From the NCBI RefSeq assembly GCF_002252525.1, contig NZ_NNRM01000017.1, positions 558,001 to 622,000 of the forward strand: a stretch of DNA of 64,000 bases, read 5' to 3'. Shown piece by piece: positions 25,814-34,702 of the stretch. This DNA is from Brucella pseudogrignonensis (GTDB taxonomy: Bacteria > Pseudomonadota > Alphaproteobacteria > Rhizobiales > Rhizobiaceae). A model generated the notes under the pieces. The model saw only the letters and a program-made list of their open reading frames with translations, had not been told where the DNA came from and did no database searches. Every line of letters starts with the position of its first letter. Position 1 is the first letter of the stretch. A program made the translations under genes and the position numbers.

Positions 25814-27106
25814 GTGCGTTTTGGTTCCATACGAGCGCTGTTTGGCCGGTCGAAGGCCGTAGCCGAGCCGGTATGGCACTATCCGGTCACGGGCTATTGC
25901 CCGGAGGATGGTCGCTATTACGCCGTACGCGCAAAACCGCGTCAGGTGCTGCATAAGCCGCATCGTCTCGTGCCGCTGGTTCTGGCGGCAATTACCTATC
26001 TCTTCAATTCCAACGCAATCGCCTTTCAGGACATGGCCAGCCTTGTTCCGACGGCTGATGTAGCCGGTCATCGCTGGACCGCGTTTGTTGCCAAAGCTCC
26101 CGTCGGATCGCTCCATCAGGCAGAAATGCCCTTTGTCGATGCCACGACCGTCACTGGCAGCATCGCCAGCAGCGGTATCGAAGTTCCGGGTATTGGTCGC
26201 GTAGCGCTTTCGGGTGGCAGGAAGACTGCCAAGCTGGGTGTTGACGATCCCAATCCCGATGAAAACCGCATCAATCGCTCCGATAAGACCGGTCGTCTTG
26301 TCTCTGTGAAGCCGAAAGCTCCCGCGCGGACTTTCAACGCAGGTAGCATGTTTGAGAAGATCAGCATGATTACTGCCCCTCGTGAGAAGATTGATGCGCG
26401 TATGGCTTTCTCCAAGTCCAGTGTCGAGGGCAAGGAGGTCGAAATCGCAATGGCGTTTCATGCGGTCAAACCGCCCAAGCCCAAACCGGACATGCCGGTG
26501 CAACTGGCAAAGCTAATCAACAATGATCAGCCCGACGTTCTCGCGTTGGGCTATGCGCCTTCTAAGCCTGACTATGGCAAAACCTCTCCCTTCGAGAGCA
26601 TTCTGACACCGGAGGCCGATGCAGGCCGCTTCGTGCCGCCAATCAGCGATCAGGATCATGCATGGGCTGCAACGCCTCTGCCTGCAGAATCATTTGGAAC
26701 CAAAGAGCAGAAGTGCCTCGCCGAAGCGGTTTACTACGAAGCGCGCGGAGAAAACGTCAAAGGGCAGGTGGCTGTTGCTCAGGTAGTGCTCAATCGTGTG
26801 CGTAATCCTGCTTATCCCGGCACGATCTGCGGCGTTGTCTATCAAAACCGGAACTGGCTCAATGCCTGCCAGTTTTCCTTCGCCTGTGACGGTCAGAAGC
26901 ATCGTGTAACCGAGATTCCGCAATGGCGTCTTGCACAGCAGGTGGCAAAGACTGTGACTGCAGGCCAGATCTGGTTGCCGGAAGTTGGTTCATCCACCCA
27001 TTATCATGCAACCTATGTCAGCCCATTCTGGGCGCCGACCATGAAGAAGATGACCAAGATTGGCCTTCATGTGTTCTATCGCACCTATGGCGGCGGTTGG
27101 AGCTGA
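25814..27106 (+). CDS. SleB-type cell wall hydrolase
   Basis: A 430-residue protein with one membrane helix at about residues 52-70 (RLVPLVLAAITYLFNSNAIA), a long low-complexity periplasmic linker, and a C-terminal Hydrolase_2/SleB domain: CLAEAVYYEARGENVKGQVA, VAQVVLNRVRNPAYPGTICG, and ACQFSFACDG. The family cleaves peptidoglycan (lytic transglycosylase/amidase type) and is common in alphaproteobacteria without spores. GTG 25814 follows GGAG at about seven bases; a TTG six codons upstream is weaker. The gap before it (25587-25813) is A/T-rich and holds TTAA tetramers but no clear CtrA site. Confidence 0.87.
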   Translation: MRFGSIRALFGRSKAVAEPVWHYPVTGYCPEDGRYYAVRAKPRQVLHKPHRLVPLVLAAITYLFNSNAIAFQDMASLVPTADVAGHRWTAFVAKAPVGSLHQAEMPFVDATTVTGSIASSGIEVPGIGRVALSGGRKTAKLGVDDPNPDENRINRSDKTGRLVSVKPKAPARTFNAGSMFEKISMITAPREKIDARMAFSKSSVEGKEVEIAMAFHAVKPPKPKPDMPVQLAKLINNDQPDVLALGYAPSKPDYGKTSPFESILTPEADAGRFVPPISDQDHAWAATPLPAESFGTKEQKCLAEAVYYEARGENVKGQVAVAQVVLNRVRNPAYPGTICGVVYQNRNWLNACQFSFACDGQKHRVTEIPQWRLAQQVAKTVTAGQIWLPEVGSSTHYHATYVSPFWAPTMKKMTKIGLHVFYRTYGGGWS

Positions 27107-27424
27107 TAAGCGACAGCATGGGTGCGATCACTTTCGGACACATTTATTTGTCTGAAGGGTCGCTTGAAACGCGTGCACAATGATGAATCTATGTGCTGAC
27201 TTTCGCCCAATTCGATTCCAATTTTGAGGCCGAATTGCCGCCTGTTCTCCGACTTTGATCGGAAAATGAGTCGCACCAATAGCTAAATTATTGTATTTCC
27301 AAGAGAAAAAACCTTCTGAAGCAACTGCTTGACTGCCTTGACTAGCGGGCGGTGTGTCAATATGTTGCGCGCAACTTGGAAATGGGCTTGTAGCGCCCGC
27401 ATTTCTTGCAAAAAGGAGCTGCCA
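27107..27424. other. 318-bp non-coding leader region of the F0 operon
   Basis: No convincing gene is seen here. The right-hand part holds the promoter at 27338-27366 and an AAAAGGAG ribosome site just before atpI. The left part, after the SleB-type gene, shows no strong terminator hairpin. Confidence 0.5.
27338..27366 (+). promoter_or_regulatory. sigma-70-type promoter of the atpIBEF'F operon
   Basis: -35 TTGACT at 27338-27343, a 17-bp spacer and -10 TATGTT at 27361-27366, leading into atpI 60 bp downstream. A second TTGACT starts eight bases before the first. Matches are by eye against the standard consensus. Confidence 0.5.
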
Positions 27425-27823
27425 ATGACGAGCGGCACTGAGCCGGGAAAAACACCCGGTCAAAGCAGGAATGTGGACAGCAAAACTGTTTCCGGGGGGC
27501 TGGATCAGCGTTTGAATCGCCTTGAGGTCGAATTGGCCAAAAAAGGTGTACTCAAGACACCGGCTTCCGAGGATGAGCGGTCGGAAACATCCAGTTCCGT
27601 CGCGCAGGCCATGAAACTCTCCAGTGAGTTTATCGCTGGTATCGTGGTTGGTGCGGTAATTGGTTGGGCTCTTGATCGCTACGCGGGCACGTCGCCATGG
27701 GGGTTAATCGTATTTCTCCTTCTAGGCTTCGGTGCAGGCACCCTCAATGTGCTCCGTTCCGCAGGTTATGTCGCCGATCAAGGCAACATTAAGTCTAGCG
27801 TGGAAAAGAGCGATAAGGAATAA
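27425..27823 (+). CDS. atpI: ATP synthase protein I (AtpI)
   Basis: A 132-residue membrane protein encoded first in the F0 operon. The N-terminal 60 residues are hydrophilic, with a short charged helix (LDQRLNRLEVELAKKGVL). Two membrane helices follow: EFIAGIVVGAVIGWALD and WGLIVFLLLGFGAGTLNVLR, with the Gly-rich pattern of AtpI. AtpI helps assemble the c-ring and is not part of the finished enzyme. The start at 27425 follows AAAAGGAGCTGCCA. It precedes atpB by 107 bp. Confidence 0.9.
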   Translation: MTSGTEPGKTPGQSRNVDSKTVSGGLDQRLNRLEVELAKKGVLKTPASEDERSETSSSVAQAMKLSSEFIAGIVVGAVIGWALDRYAGTSPWGLIVFLLLGFGAGTLNVLRSAGYVADQGNIKSSVEKSDKE

Positions 27824-27930
27824 GTCTTCGCGGACATCACGAAAATGTTCGCGTATAGACATTTGAGACAAAGCGGGCGGTTCGCCCGAGACTGAAACGC
27901 CTTAGGGCAGGAACGACAGACGAGGTTAAG

Positions 27931-28680
27931 TTGGCCAACGATCCGATCCATCAGTTCCAGGTTTCCCGGTTGATTCCTATCGACGTCGGTGGTTTGGACC
28001 TGTCGTTTACCAATGTTTCGGCTTTCATGGTCGCAACTGTGGTGCTTGCATCAGGCTTCCTCTACTTCACATCGTCGAGCCGTGGTCTGGTTCCAAGCCG
28101 CCTTCAGTCGGTTTCGGAAATGGCATATGAATTTGTGGCGTCCAGCTTGAGAGATTCAGCTGGCTCAAAGGGTATGAAGTTCTTCCCCTTTGTTTTCTCG
28201 CTGTTCATGTTCGTGCTCGTCGCAAACTTCATTGGCCTGTTCCCTTATTTCTACACGGTCACAAGCCAGATCATCGTAACCTTCGCTCTTTCTTTGCTGG
28301 TTATCGGTACAGTCATCATCTACGGTTTCTATAAACATGGTCTCGGCTTCCTCAAGCTGTTCGTACCAAGCGGCGTTCCGGGCATCATCGTGCCGCTGGT
28401 TGTTGCCATTGAAATCATTTCGTTCCTCTCGCGCCCAATCAGCCTCTCGGTTCGTCTTTTCGCGAACATGCTGGCAGGCCACATCACGCTCAAGGTTTTC
28501 GCAGGCTTCGTTGTCTCGCTGAGCTCGCTTGGTGCACTGGGTGTTGGCGGCGCTATCCTGCCTCTCATCATGACGGTCGCGATCACCGCGCTTGAGTTCC
28601 TGGTTGCATTCCTCCAGGCCTACGTCTTCACCGTTCTTACCTGCATGTACATCAACGACGCAGTACATCCGGGTCACTAA
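27931..28680 (+). CDS. atpB: F0F1 ATP synthase subunit a
   Basis: A 249-residue subunit a of the proton channel. Helices are numerous; the essential Arg is in [15 protein letters not shown], and [20 protein letters not shown] closes the protein. The start is TTG with a GAGG ribosome site, and the N-terminus [13 protein letters not shown] is the form known in Brucella. It lies between atpI and atpE in the F0 operon; the F1 operon is elsewhere, as is usual in alphaproteobacteria. Confidence 0.97.
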   Translation: MANDPIHQFQVSRLIPIDVGGLDLSFTNVSAFMVATVVLASGFLYFTSSSRGLVPSRLQSVSEMAYEFVASSLRDSAGSKGMKFFPFVFSLFMFVLVANFIGLFPYFYTVTSQIIVTFALSLLVIGTVIIYGFYKHGLGFLKLFVPSGVPGIIVPLVVAIEIISFLSRPISLSVRLFANMLAGHITLKVFAGFVVSLSSLGALGVGGAILPLIMTVAITALEFLVAFLQAYVFTVLTCMYINDAVHPGH

Positions 28681-28749
28681 GGTTCTCGCCGGCGGGTTTC
28701 CGCCAGAACAGAAATCCGCACTAATTTGCAATCCAGAAGGAGCTTTAAC

Positions 28750-28977
28750 ATGGAAGCGGAAGCAGCAAAGTACATCGGCGCCGGTCTCGCCTGTTTCGGT
28801 ATGGCCGGTACGGCTCTCGGCCTCGGCAACATTTTCGGTAGCTATCTCTCGGGCGCTCTGCGTAACCCATCCGCTGCTGACAGCCAGTTCGGCCGTCTGG
28901 TATTCGGTTTCGCTGTGACGGAAGCTCTGGGCATCTTCTCGCTGCTCATCGCGCTTCTGCTCCTCTTCGCTGTTTAA
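28750..28977 (+). CDS. atpE: F0F1 ATP synthase subunit c
   Basis: A 75-residue two-helix hairpin that forms the rotor ring. Helix 1 has [20 protein letters not shown], the polar loop is ALRNPSA, and helix 2 has the proton-carrying Glu in [18 protein letters not shown]. The true start is ATG 28750 after AGAAGGAGC; upstream codons in frame are not coding. A long hairpin just after the stop may raise expression of this gene over its neighbours. Confidence 0.97.
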   Translation: MEAEAAKYIGAGLACFGMAGTALGLGNIFGSYLSGALRNPSAADSQFGRLVFGFAVTEALGIFSLLIALLLLFAV

Positions 28978-28996
28978 TAAACAGTCGCAAGAAACT

Positions 28997-29038
28997 GGCC
29001 TGCCGCGATCTGTATCTTAAAATGCAGCGCGGCTGGCC
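28997..29038 (+). other. intercistronic hairpin between atpE and the b' gene
   Basis: Stem of GGCC-T-GCCGC with GCGGC-T-GGCC, with an inner CTG/CAG pair and an A/T-rich loop, starting 20 bp after the atpE stop. It is not followed by a long T-run, so it is more likely an mRNA-stabilising or attenuating structure than a full terminator. Confidence 0.55.
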
Positions 29039-29121
29039 TTTGCATATGAAGTCTGAGTGAGCATGTTTAATGCCGGAAATTCTTTCTGGTAAGAATATGC
29101 TGGATTAAAGGGGAAATCTGG

Positions 29122-29739
29122 ATGTTCGTGTCCACGGCGTTTGCCCAAACCGCCACCGAATCGCAACCGGCACCTGCTGCTGGCGAGCACGGCGCAGCCG
29201 ATGCTGTGCACACCGAAACCGGGGTCGCGCACGATGCCGGACACGGCAGCGGCGTATTCCCGCCGTTTGATTCCACCCATTATGCATCGCAGCTTCTGTG
29301 GCTGGCGATCACTTTCGGCCTTTTCTATCTGTTCCTGTCGCGTGTGGTTCTCCCACGCATCGGTGGCGTGATCGAAAACCGTCGTGACCGTATCGCACAG
29401 GATCTCGAGCAGGCTGCCCGCCTTAAGCAGGATGCAGACAACGCTATTGCTGCCTATGAGCAGGAACTAGCCGCTGCCCGCACCAAGGCTGCTTCGATTG
29501 CCGAAGCTGCTCGCGAAAAAGGCAAAGGCGAAGCAGACGCAGAACGTGCGACTGCGGAAGCTGCTCTTGAAAGCAAGCTGGCAGAAGCTGAAGAACGTAT
29601 CGCCGCAATCAAGGCCAAGGCCATGAGCGATGTCGGTACGATCGCTGAAGAAACCACGTCTGCGATTGTTGAACAGCTCCTGGGTACCAAGGCCGACAAG
29701 GCTGACGTAACAGCAGCAGTCAAAACCGCAAACGCCTGA
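29122..29739 (+). CDS. F0F1 ATP synthase subunit b' (second b subunit)
   Basis: A 205-residue stator subunit. An extended periplasmic/N-terminal part (about 50 residues, [17 protein letters not shown]) precedes one membrane helix ([20 protein letters not shown]) and a long charged coiled coil ([20 protein letters not shown]). This N-terminal extension and the position before the b gene mark it as b' (often atpG or atpF2), which pairs with b as in photosynthetic and other alphaproteobacteria. Start after AAAGGGG. It is separated from the b gene by 10 bp. Confidence 0.93.
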   Translation: MFVSTAFAQTATESQPAPAAGEHGAADAVHTETGVAHDAGHGSGVFPPFDSTHYASQLLWLAITFGLFYLFLSRVVLPRIGGVIENRRDRIAQDLEQAARLKQDADNAIAAYEQELAAARTKAASIAEAAREKGKGEADAERATAEAALESKLAEAEERIAAIKAKAMSDVGTIAEETTSAIVEQLLGTKADKADVTAAVKTANA

Positions 29740-29749
29740 GGAGACGAAA

Positions 29750-30229
29750 ATGGATTCAACATTTTGGGCATTTATTGCTCTTCTTCTCTTCATTGCTCTG
29801 ATTGTTTACTTGAAGGTTCCAGGTATGATCGGTCGTTCGCTTGATGAGCGTGCCGAGAATATCAAGAAAGAACTGGAAGAAGCCCGCACCCTGCGCGAAG
29901 AAGCACAACAGCTTCTTGCTGAATATCATCGCAAGCGCAAGGAAGCGGAAAAAGAAGCTGGCGACATCGTTGCCGCCGCTGAACGCGAAGCCAAGGCTCT
30001 TCTTGAAGATGCCAAGCGTGCGACCGAAGAATATGTTGTTCGCCGCAACAAGCTTGCTGAGCAGAAGATTGCAACTGCTGAAACCGACGCAATCAATGCA
30101 GTTCGCGCTTCGGCTGTTGATCTGGCAGTAGCCGCTGCTGGCAAGATCGTTGCCGACAAGGTCGACGCAAAGGTTGCAGGTACCTTGTTCAAGGATGCAC
30201 TCGGTCAGGTTAAGACCAACCTGAACTAA
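29750..30229 (+). CDS. atpF: F0F1 ATP synthase subunit b
   Basis: A 159-residue stator subunit. The N-terminal helix MDSTFWAFIALLLFIALIVY spans the membrane; the rest is a charged coiled coil (DERAENIKKELEEARTLREE) that reaches up to F1 and delta. GAGGAGA precedes the start. It is the last gene of the F0 operon and is followed by a strong terminator at 30254. Confidence 0.96.
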   Translation: MDSTFWAFIALLLFIALIVYLKVPGMIGRSLDERAENIKKELEEARTLREEAQQLLAEYHRKRKEAEKEAGDIVAAAEREAKALLEDAKRATEEYVVRRNKLAEQKIATAETDAINAVRASAVDLAVAAAGKIVADKVDAKVAGTLFKDALGQVKTNLN

Positions 30230-30253
30230 GTTCGGCAATTTGATAGTTTTAAG

Positions 30254-30283
30254 AAACGCCGCCTCAAAAGGGCGGCGTTTTTG
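30254..30283 (+). terminator. terminator of the F0 operon
   Basis: Perfect 10-bp stem AAACGCCGCC/GGCGGCGTTT with a 7-base loop, followed by TTGTTTTC, 24 bp after the atpF stop. Confidence 0.92.
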
Positions 30284-30319
30284 TTTTCTGTTCTGTCTTC
30301 TTTTTCAAGGAAGCAGTTC

Positions 30320-30814
30320 TTAATCCCCGTCCGGTTCAGCGAGTTGGCTGAGCGCCAGTTCCCCTTGAGCCTTGACCGTCTGGATCGCGAAATTGCTGCG
30401 GATATCTATAACGCCTGGAAGGCGCAATAAAGTGCCGGTTAGAAAGCGTTCATAGGCTGCGAGGTCAGCCACGACGACTTGCAACAGGAAGTCGGATTCT
30501 CCCGATACAAGATGGCAGGAAAAGACTTCAGGCAGGTTCTGCACTGACGTACGGAATGCTGTTGCTGTTTCCTCATGATGGCGCTCTACACGGATGCCAA
30601 CAAAGACAGTCAGTCCCAGTCCTATGGCATTGCGGTCGAGTGCCGCGTGGTAGCCTTGAATGACGCCAGCTTTTTCGAGGAGTTTGACTCGTCGCAAACA
30701 CGGGGAAGGGGATAGCCCTATTTTATCGGCAAGCTGAACGTTTGAAAGACGCGCATCGTCTTGCAGTGCAGCGAGTATCTTACGGTCCGTTGCGTCTAGT
30801 TTTAATTTTGGCAT
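30320..30814 (-). CDS. Lrp/AsnC-family regulator
   Basis: A 164-residue feast/famine regulator. Helix-turn-helix: LDATDRKILAALQDDARLSN then LADKIGLSPSPCLRRVKLLE. The C-terminal RAM domain (about residues 65-145) has VSGESDFLLQVVVADLAAYE and binds small ligands such as amino acids. It is divergent from a LysE-family exporter, the usual arrangement in which an Lrp-type protein switches on amino acid export. A 7-bp inverted repeat, GCTCATT...AATGAGC at 30936-30959, lies in the gap between them. Confidence 0.92.
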   Translation of the reverse strand: MPKLKLDATDRKILAALQDDARLSNVQLADKIGLSPSPCLRRVKLLEKAGVIQGYHAALDRNAIGLGLTVFVGIRVERHHEETATAFRTSVQNLPEVFSCHLVSGESDFLLQVVVADLAAYERFLTGTLLRLPGVIDIRSNFAIQTVKAQGELALSQLAEPDGD

Positions 30815-31006
30815 AAGCCACCATTCTGAAAAGTCATATTGGCAGATTATATCAACTTCGATCCACTCCGCACCATAAAACGCAAGGACACGGACTGCAC
30901 TTACGAGTTAGCTTCGGAAAGCTCTATCAGCTGTAGCTCATTCATCATATGCAATGAGCCAACCCGATGGCAGCTGCGTGAATTTTAGCTGTTCGGGGCG
31001 ATATTG

Positions 31007-31624
31007 ATGAGCGAGACGTGGTTATTTGCAAGCGCACTGGCGGCTGCATTTCTTCTTCCTGGGCCGGACATGATTCTGCTTCTACAGACGGGAGCGGCGC
31101 AGGGCAGAGCTCATGCACTAGCTGCTGCCGCAGGGCTTGCAACGGCCCGTGCTTGCCACGTCCTGCTCGCTGCATTTGGTTTGGCCGCTCTCCTGCACGC
31201 ATTTCCAATCGCGTTTCAATTCTTGCGGATCGTGAGTGCCTGTTATCTGGTCTGGATTGCGATCGGCATCTTGCGTCACCCATTGGCGTCCCTCGATACA
31301 GCAACCAACGGCATTGAACGACGCTCTTATTTGGCGTCCGCCCGTAAGGGTTTACTCACCAATCTGCTGAACCCGAAAGCTTTGCTTTTCTGCTCGGTTC
31401 TATTGCCGCAGTTCGTTCATCCAGACAGAGGCAGTATCATGATGCAGTTTGCATTTCTGGGTGGGATGATGACCATCGTCGGGCTGTCGTTCGATACGAT
31501 CTATGCCTTTGCAGGATCGTCACTCGGCAACCTGTTCAAGCGATATCCGGTCATACAATCTATTCAGCGTTGGGGCTTTGCGGCTCTGCTTTTTGGCTTT
31601 GCAGCCAAACTGGCGACGGTTTAA
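31007..31624 (+). CDS. LysE/RhtB-family amino acid exporter
   Basis: A 205-residue six-helix exporter. The LysE signature is in LFASALAAAFLLPGPDMILL followed by LQTGAAQGRAHALAAAAG, and NPKALLFCSVLLPQFVHP is the second family block. ATG 31007 is preferred over a TTG one codon before it. The adjacent divergent Lrp-type gene suggests export of an amino acid, but which one is not shown. Confidence 0.9.
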   Translation: MSETWLFASALAAAFLLPGPDMILLLQTGAAQGRAHALAAAAGLATARACHVLLAAFGLAALLHAFPIAFQFLRIVSACYLVWIAIGILRHPLASLDTATNGIERRSYLASARKGLLTNLLNPKALLFCSVLLPQFVHPDRGSIMMQFAFLGGMMTIVGLSFDTIYAFAGSSLGNLFKRYPVIQSIQRWGFAALLFGFAAKLATV

Positions 31625-31644
31625 GCCTTTCATTGATCTATGAT

Positions 31645-32307
31645 TTAGACACTATAGCGCCCTTTGATCGGCGCGAACGTATAGCGGTGGATGCCGGGCA
31701 CCGGCCCATCTGTCTCAATAGCCGCTCGATGCTTGGCCGTACCGTAACCAGCATGTACCTCGAGACTGTATGGTGGATGGGCTAGACCGGCACGGATCAT
31801 CATTCGGTCACGTGTAACTTTCGCAACGATTGATGCGGCCGCAATTGAAATAGAACGTTGATCGCCTTTCACCAATGCAGAACCGGGGCAGGGCAAACCG
31901 GGCGGCACATCGCGTCCGTCAATCAAGGCATGATCCGGGCTGAGTGTCAGCCCCATCAATGAACGGCGCATTGCTTCAAGCGCTGCTTTACGAATGTCAC
32001 TGGCGTCTATACTTCGCGCGCTTAGGCTTGCAACAGAAACGGTCAGTGCTTTGGCGAGGATGATTTCGTAAAGCGCGTCGCGCTTGGCAGCTTTCAACCG
32101 CTTTGAATCATCTAGCCCTTCTGGCAGGTCATTCGGATCAAGCACCACCGTCGCCGCAACGACCGGACCGGCGAGTGGGCCGCGGCCAGCTTCATCAATG
32201 CCTGCAATATGGCGAAGCCCTCGCGACATATGCCTTCTCTCTTCGGAGAAGTCGGGGGCAAGCGGGATTTCAAAGAGGAGCGGAGAATCAGAACTCAAGC
32301 GTTTCAT
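31645..32307 (-). CDS. rnhB: ribonuclease HII
   Basis: A 220-residue endonuclease that removes RNA from RNA/DNA hybrids and single ribonucleotides from DNA. Active-site residues are in [18 protein letters not shown] (Asp, Glu), [11 protein letters not shown] and [12 protein letters not shown] (the later Asp). The frame stays open for 54 codons more, but family length and the [12 protein letters not shown] start support 32307; a still shorter start at 32229 has a better ribosome site (GAGAGAAGG). It ends 20 bp from the convergent LysE gene. Confidence 0.95.
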   Translation of the reverse strand: MKRLSSDSPLLFEIPLAPDFSEERRHMSRGLRHIAGIDEAGRGPLAGPVVAATVVLDPNDLPEGLDDSKRLKAAKRDALYEIILAKALTVSVASLSARSIDASDIRKAALEAMRRSLMGLTLSPDHALIDGRDVPPGLPCPGSALVKGDQRSISIAAASIVAKVTRDRMMIRAGLAHPPYSLEVHAGYGTAKHRAAIETDGPVPGIHRYTFAPIKGRYSV

Positions 32308-32513
32308 TTGGCGGCAATGCTCGCATTGCTTCTGATTCTCCGCAAGGTCCCTGCCGAGGATAGTGGCGTAAAAGCAGGGGCCTTCCGCCTGAAAAAACCA
32401 GACGGGGATCAAACTCACAACTGACAACTCATGCACACTTAAAGCCAACAAGACACAGGGCTCTTTCACCTCACTTTGATGATAGGAGCGCCGATATCCA
32501 GAAGTAGTGCCGC

Positions 32514-33668
32514 TTAAAAAAGCGAAAGCTGTTTGCCACCCTTCTCAACAGGCTCAAACAGATCCGTGCGCAGGGGAATACGCTTTGAATTGAAGCCGAG
32601 CTTGCGTGCAGCGATCTCGAAGCGACGGCCAATCTGCCAAGCATAAGGGCCTGTTCCACGCATACGCTTGCCCCATTCGGCATCGTAGTCTTTCCCGTCA
32701 CGCATGGAGCGGACGAGCGACATGACATGGCGGTAGCGATCAGGATAATTGCGCAGCAGCCAATCTTTGAACAAAGGGGCTACTTCAAGCGGTAAACGGA
32801 GCAGTACATAGCCTGCTTCGCGTGCGCCCTGTGCGTAAGCTGCATCCAAAATACGCTCAATCTCATGATCGTTGATGCCGGGTATAATCGGTCCCATCAT
32901 CACATTCGACGGAATGCCGGCATCGGCGAGCTTGCGAATGGCCTGCAGGCGCAAAGTCGGCGTTGATGCGCGGGGCTCCATTGTGCGCGCAAGATTGGCA
33001 TCAAGCGTGGTGACTGAAAGCGCTACCTTGGCCAGCCCTTTTTCAGCCATGCGAGACAGGATATCAATATCCCGCACGACCAGAGCTGACTTGGTGACGA
33101 TGCCGACAGGATGATTGGCAGCCTCCAGCACTTCAAGAATCTCGCGCATTACGCGCCATTTTTTCTCGATGGGCTGATATGGATCGGTATTGGTGCCAAT
33201 TGCTATGGTCTTGGCCTGATAGCCGGGTTTTGCCAGTTCACGCTCCAGCAGGCGTGGTGCATCTGGTTTGGCGAACAGACGCGCCTCGAAATCAAGTCCG
33301 GCTGAAAGCCCCATATAGCTATGTGTTGGCCGCGCAAAACAGTAAATACAACCATGCTCGCAACCGCGATAAGGGTTAATCGAACGGTCGAAGCTGATAT
33401 CCGGTGAATCATTGCGCGTGATGATGGTGCGGGGCTTCTCAACCTGAACATCCGTCTTGAAAGGTGGCAGGTCTTCAAGTGTCTCCCAGCCATCATCAAA
33501 TTCGTGTCGTGTGGTTGGTTCGAACCGGCCGCTAGGATTGATGCCTGCACCGCGCCCACGACGTCGCGAGTGGTCAATGCGCAGGCCTGCTTCACCGACA
33601 AGCGCGTTGGCATGTTCCGCCCGTCCTGTTCCGAATGCTGCCTTGTCTGCCTGCTGGATAATTTCCAT
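32514..33668 (-). CDS. PA0069-type radical SAM protein
   Basis: A 384-residue radical SAM enzyme of the SplB-like branch. The iron-sulphur motif is [15 protein letters not shown] (C-x3-C-x2-C) near residue 107. Other blocks are [17 protein letters not shown] and [14 protein letters not shown]. An N-terminal [16 protein letters not shown] is typical of this family, which is conserved but without a known reaction. It is adjacent to, and on the same strand as, rnhB with a gap of 206 bp in which I see nothing. Confidence 0.87.
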   Translation of the reverse strand: MEIIQQADKAAFGTGRAEHANALVGEAGLRIDHSRRRGRGAGINPSGRFEPTTRHEFDDGWETLEDLPPFKTDVQVEKPRTIITRNDSPDISFDRSINPYRGCEHGCIYCFARPTHSYMGLSAGLDFEARLFAKPDAPRLLERELAKPGYQAKTIAIGTNTDPYQPIEKKWRVMREILEVLEAANHPVGIVTKSALVVRDIDILSRMAEKGLAKVALSVTTLDANLARTMEPRASTPTLRLQAIRKLADAGIPSNVMMGPIIPGINDHEIERILDAAYAQGAREAGYVLLRLPLEVAPLFKDWLLRNYPDRYRHVMSLVRSMRDGKDYDAEWGKRMRGTGPYAWQIGRRFEIAARKLGFNSKRIPLRTDLFEPVEKGGKQLSLF

Positions 33669-33776
33669 AACCGACTCTCTCGTTTCAGAATCTATTCGTA
33701 ATCCAACGTCGGGAACAAAGCAAGAACATATAATCCGAAAGCTTTTCGATCACGCGGCCTTGATATAAAAGAAAGC

Positions 33777-34289
33777 ATGTTATCAGTTCTGATTTTCACG
33801 CGAAATTCTGAGGGGCTTCTGGCCCAAACACTGTCAGCACTGGTGCCGGCAGTTGTGGAAGGGCTATTGCGTCGTGTTGTCGTTGTGGATAAGGCGTCCA
33901 CTGACGAGACAAGGTTGGTTGCAGAGGGGGCAGGTTGCTCACTTTACGACGAAACGGATTTGCAGTCGGCTTTTGATGATCTGCGAGCGGACTGGCTTTT
34001 GTTGCTGAAACCGGGTGCTATTCTTGCAGACGGTTGGGAAGACGCGGTGCGTCGGCATATGGAAATGAGCCAATCGCCTGCGCGGTTTTCATCGCCTCAG
34101 GATTTAGGCCTGATGGGTAAGCTTTTGGGCGCGAAACCTTCACTCGATAATGGGCTTCTGGCGCCCGTCATAACAATTCGACCCGTAGTCGGAGATGGAG
34201 GCGTTCCTGGCGCTGTCTTGAAACGACTCAAGCCAATCCGGCTTCCGCATCAGATTTTACCACCAAAAACAACAAAAGGCGGAGCCTGA
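33777..34289 (+). CDS. short glycosyltransferase-2-like protein, probably not catalytic
   Basis: A 170-residue protein. The N-terminus LSVLIFTRNSEGLLAQTL and VVVVDKASTDETRLVAEGAG matches the nucleotide-binding half of family-2 glycosyltransferases. Where those enzymes have the metal-binding D-x-D, this protein reads DWLLLLKPGAILADGWED, with no such motif, and the acceptor-binding half is shortened. It may be a degenerate or regulatory member. The start is the first ATG. A terminator follows its stop. No sugar-related genes are adjacent. Confidence 0.7.
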   Translation: MLSVLIFTRNSEGLLAQTLSALVPAVVEGLLRRVVVVDKASTDETRLVAEGAGCSLYDETDLQSAFDDLRADWLLLLKPGAILADGWEDAVRRHMEMSQSPARFSSPQDLGLMGKLLGAKPSLDNGLLAPVITIRPVVGDGGVPGAVLKRLKPIRLPHQILPPKTTKGGA

Positions 34290-34303
34290 GGGCTTCGCCT
34301 TTT
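34274..34303. terminator. bidirectional terminator after the glycosyltransferase-like gene
   Basis: Stem AAAAGGCGGAGCC / GGCTTCGCCTTTT with a TGAG loop. T-runs occur on both strands, so it can also end the convergent DUF680-like gene. Confidence 0.88.
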
Positions 34304-34328
34304 TGTATTCTACCGGCTTGCGCCGATA

Positions 34329-34559
34329 TTAGTTCTGATAGCTTGAAGGCGATGCGTCGCCAAAGCGATGAGCAGAACCGTCCTGATAAGTGGTCGTCTG
34401 ACCGATAGAAGCGGTTGCAGTGTTATCAACCTGCTGTGTTGCAACTGGCGTGCGGTCATTTGCATAAAGATCGGCAGGTTCACCAACATGTGGGTTTTCA
34501 GCGAAAGCTGCACCGGCGCTAAGAGCAACGGCTACGGCAGCAAGAGCAAACTTTTTCAT
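34329..34559 (-). CDS. DUF680-like small secreted protein, copy A
   Basis: A 76-residue protein with a signal peptide (MKKFALAAVAVALSAGAAFA) and a mature part of 56 residues starting ENPHVGEPADLYAND and ending GDASPSSYQN. No Cys. It matches copy B at 34703 at about 67 of 75 positions, with most changes in the middle (TTTY against SSF). I recognise it as similar to DUF680 proteins of rhizobia, which have no known function. A hairpin-rich leader lies upstream at 34587-34634, and a ribosome site GAAGGAATAG precedes the start. Confidence 0.82.
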   Translation of the reverse strand: MKKFALAAVAVALSAGAAFAENPHVGEPADLYANDRTPVATQQVDNTATASIGQTTTYQDGSAHRFGDASPSSYQN

Positions 34560-34586
34560 TTTTCTATTCCTTCTTCATCGCCCTTT

Positions 34587-34634
34587 GGATGGCATCAGTG
34601 CTTCCGGGGCACCGGGGTGGCACCAATGCCATCC
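34587..34634 (-). promoter_or_regulatory. structured leader upstream of DUF680-like copy A
   Basis: Outer stem GGATGGCAT/ATGCCATCC (9 bp, perfect) enclosing two smaller possible stems, GTGC/GCAC and GGT/ACC, giving a possible three-way junction. It lies 28 bp upstream of the copy A start and has no T-run after it on the minus strand, so it is not an ordinary terminator of copy B. Confidence 0.5.
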
Positions 34635-34702
34635 ACCGGGGAGATAACTCGTATGCGTTGATCTGATGTAGTCAGATTGAAACGCGGTTTGGTAAGCTGG
34701 GC

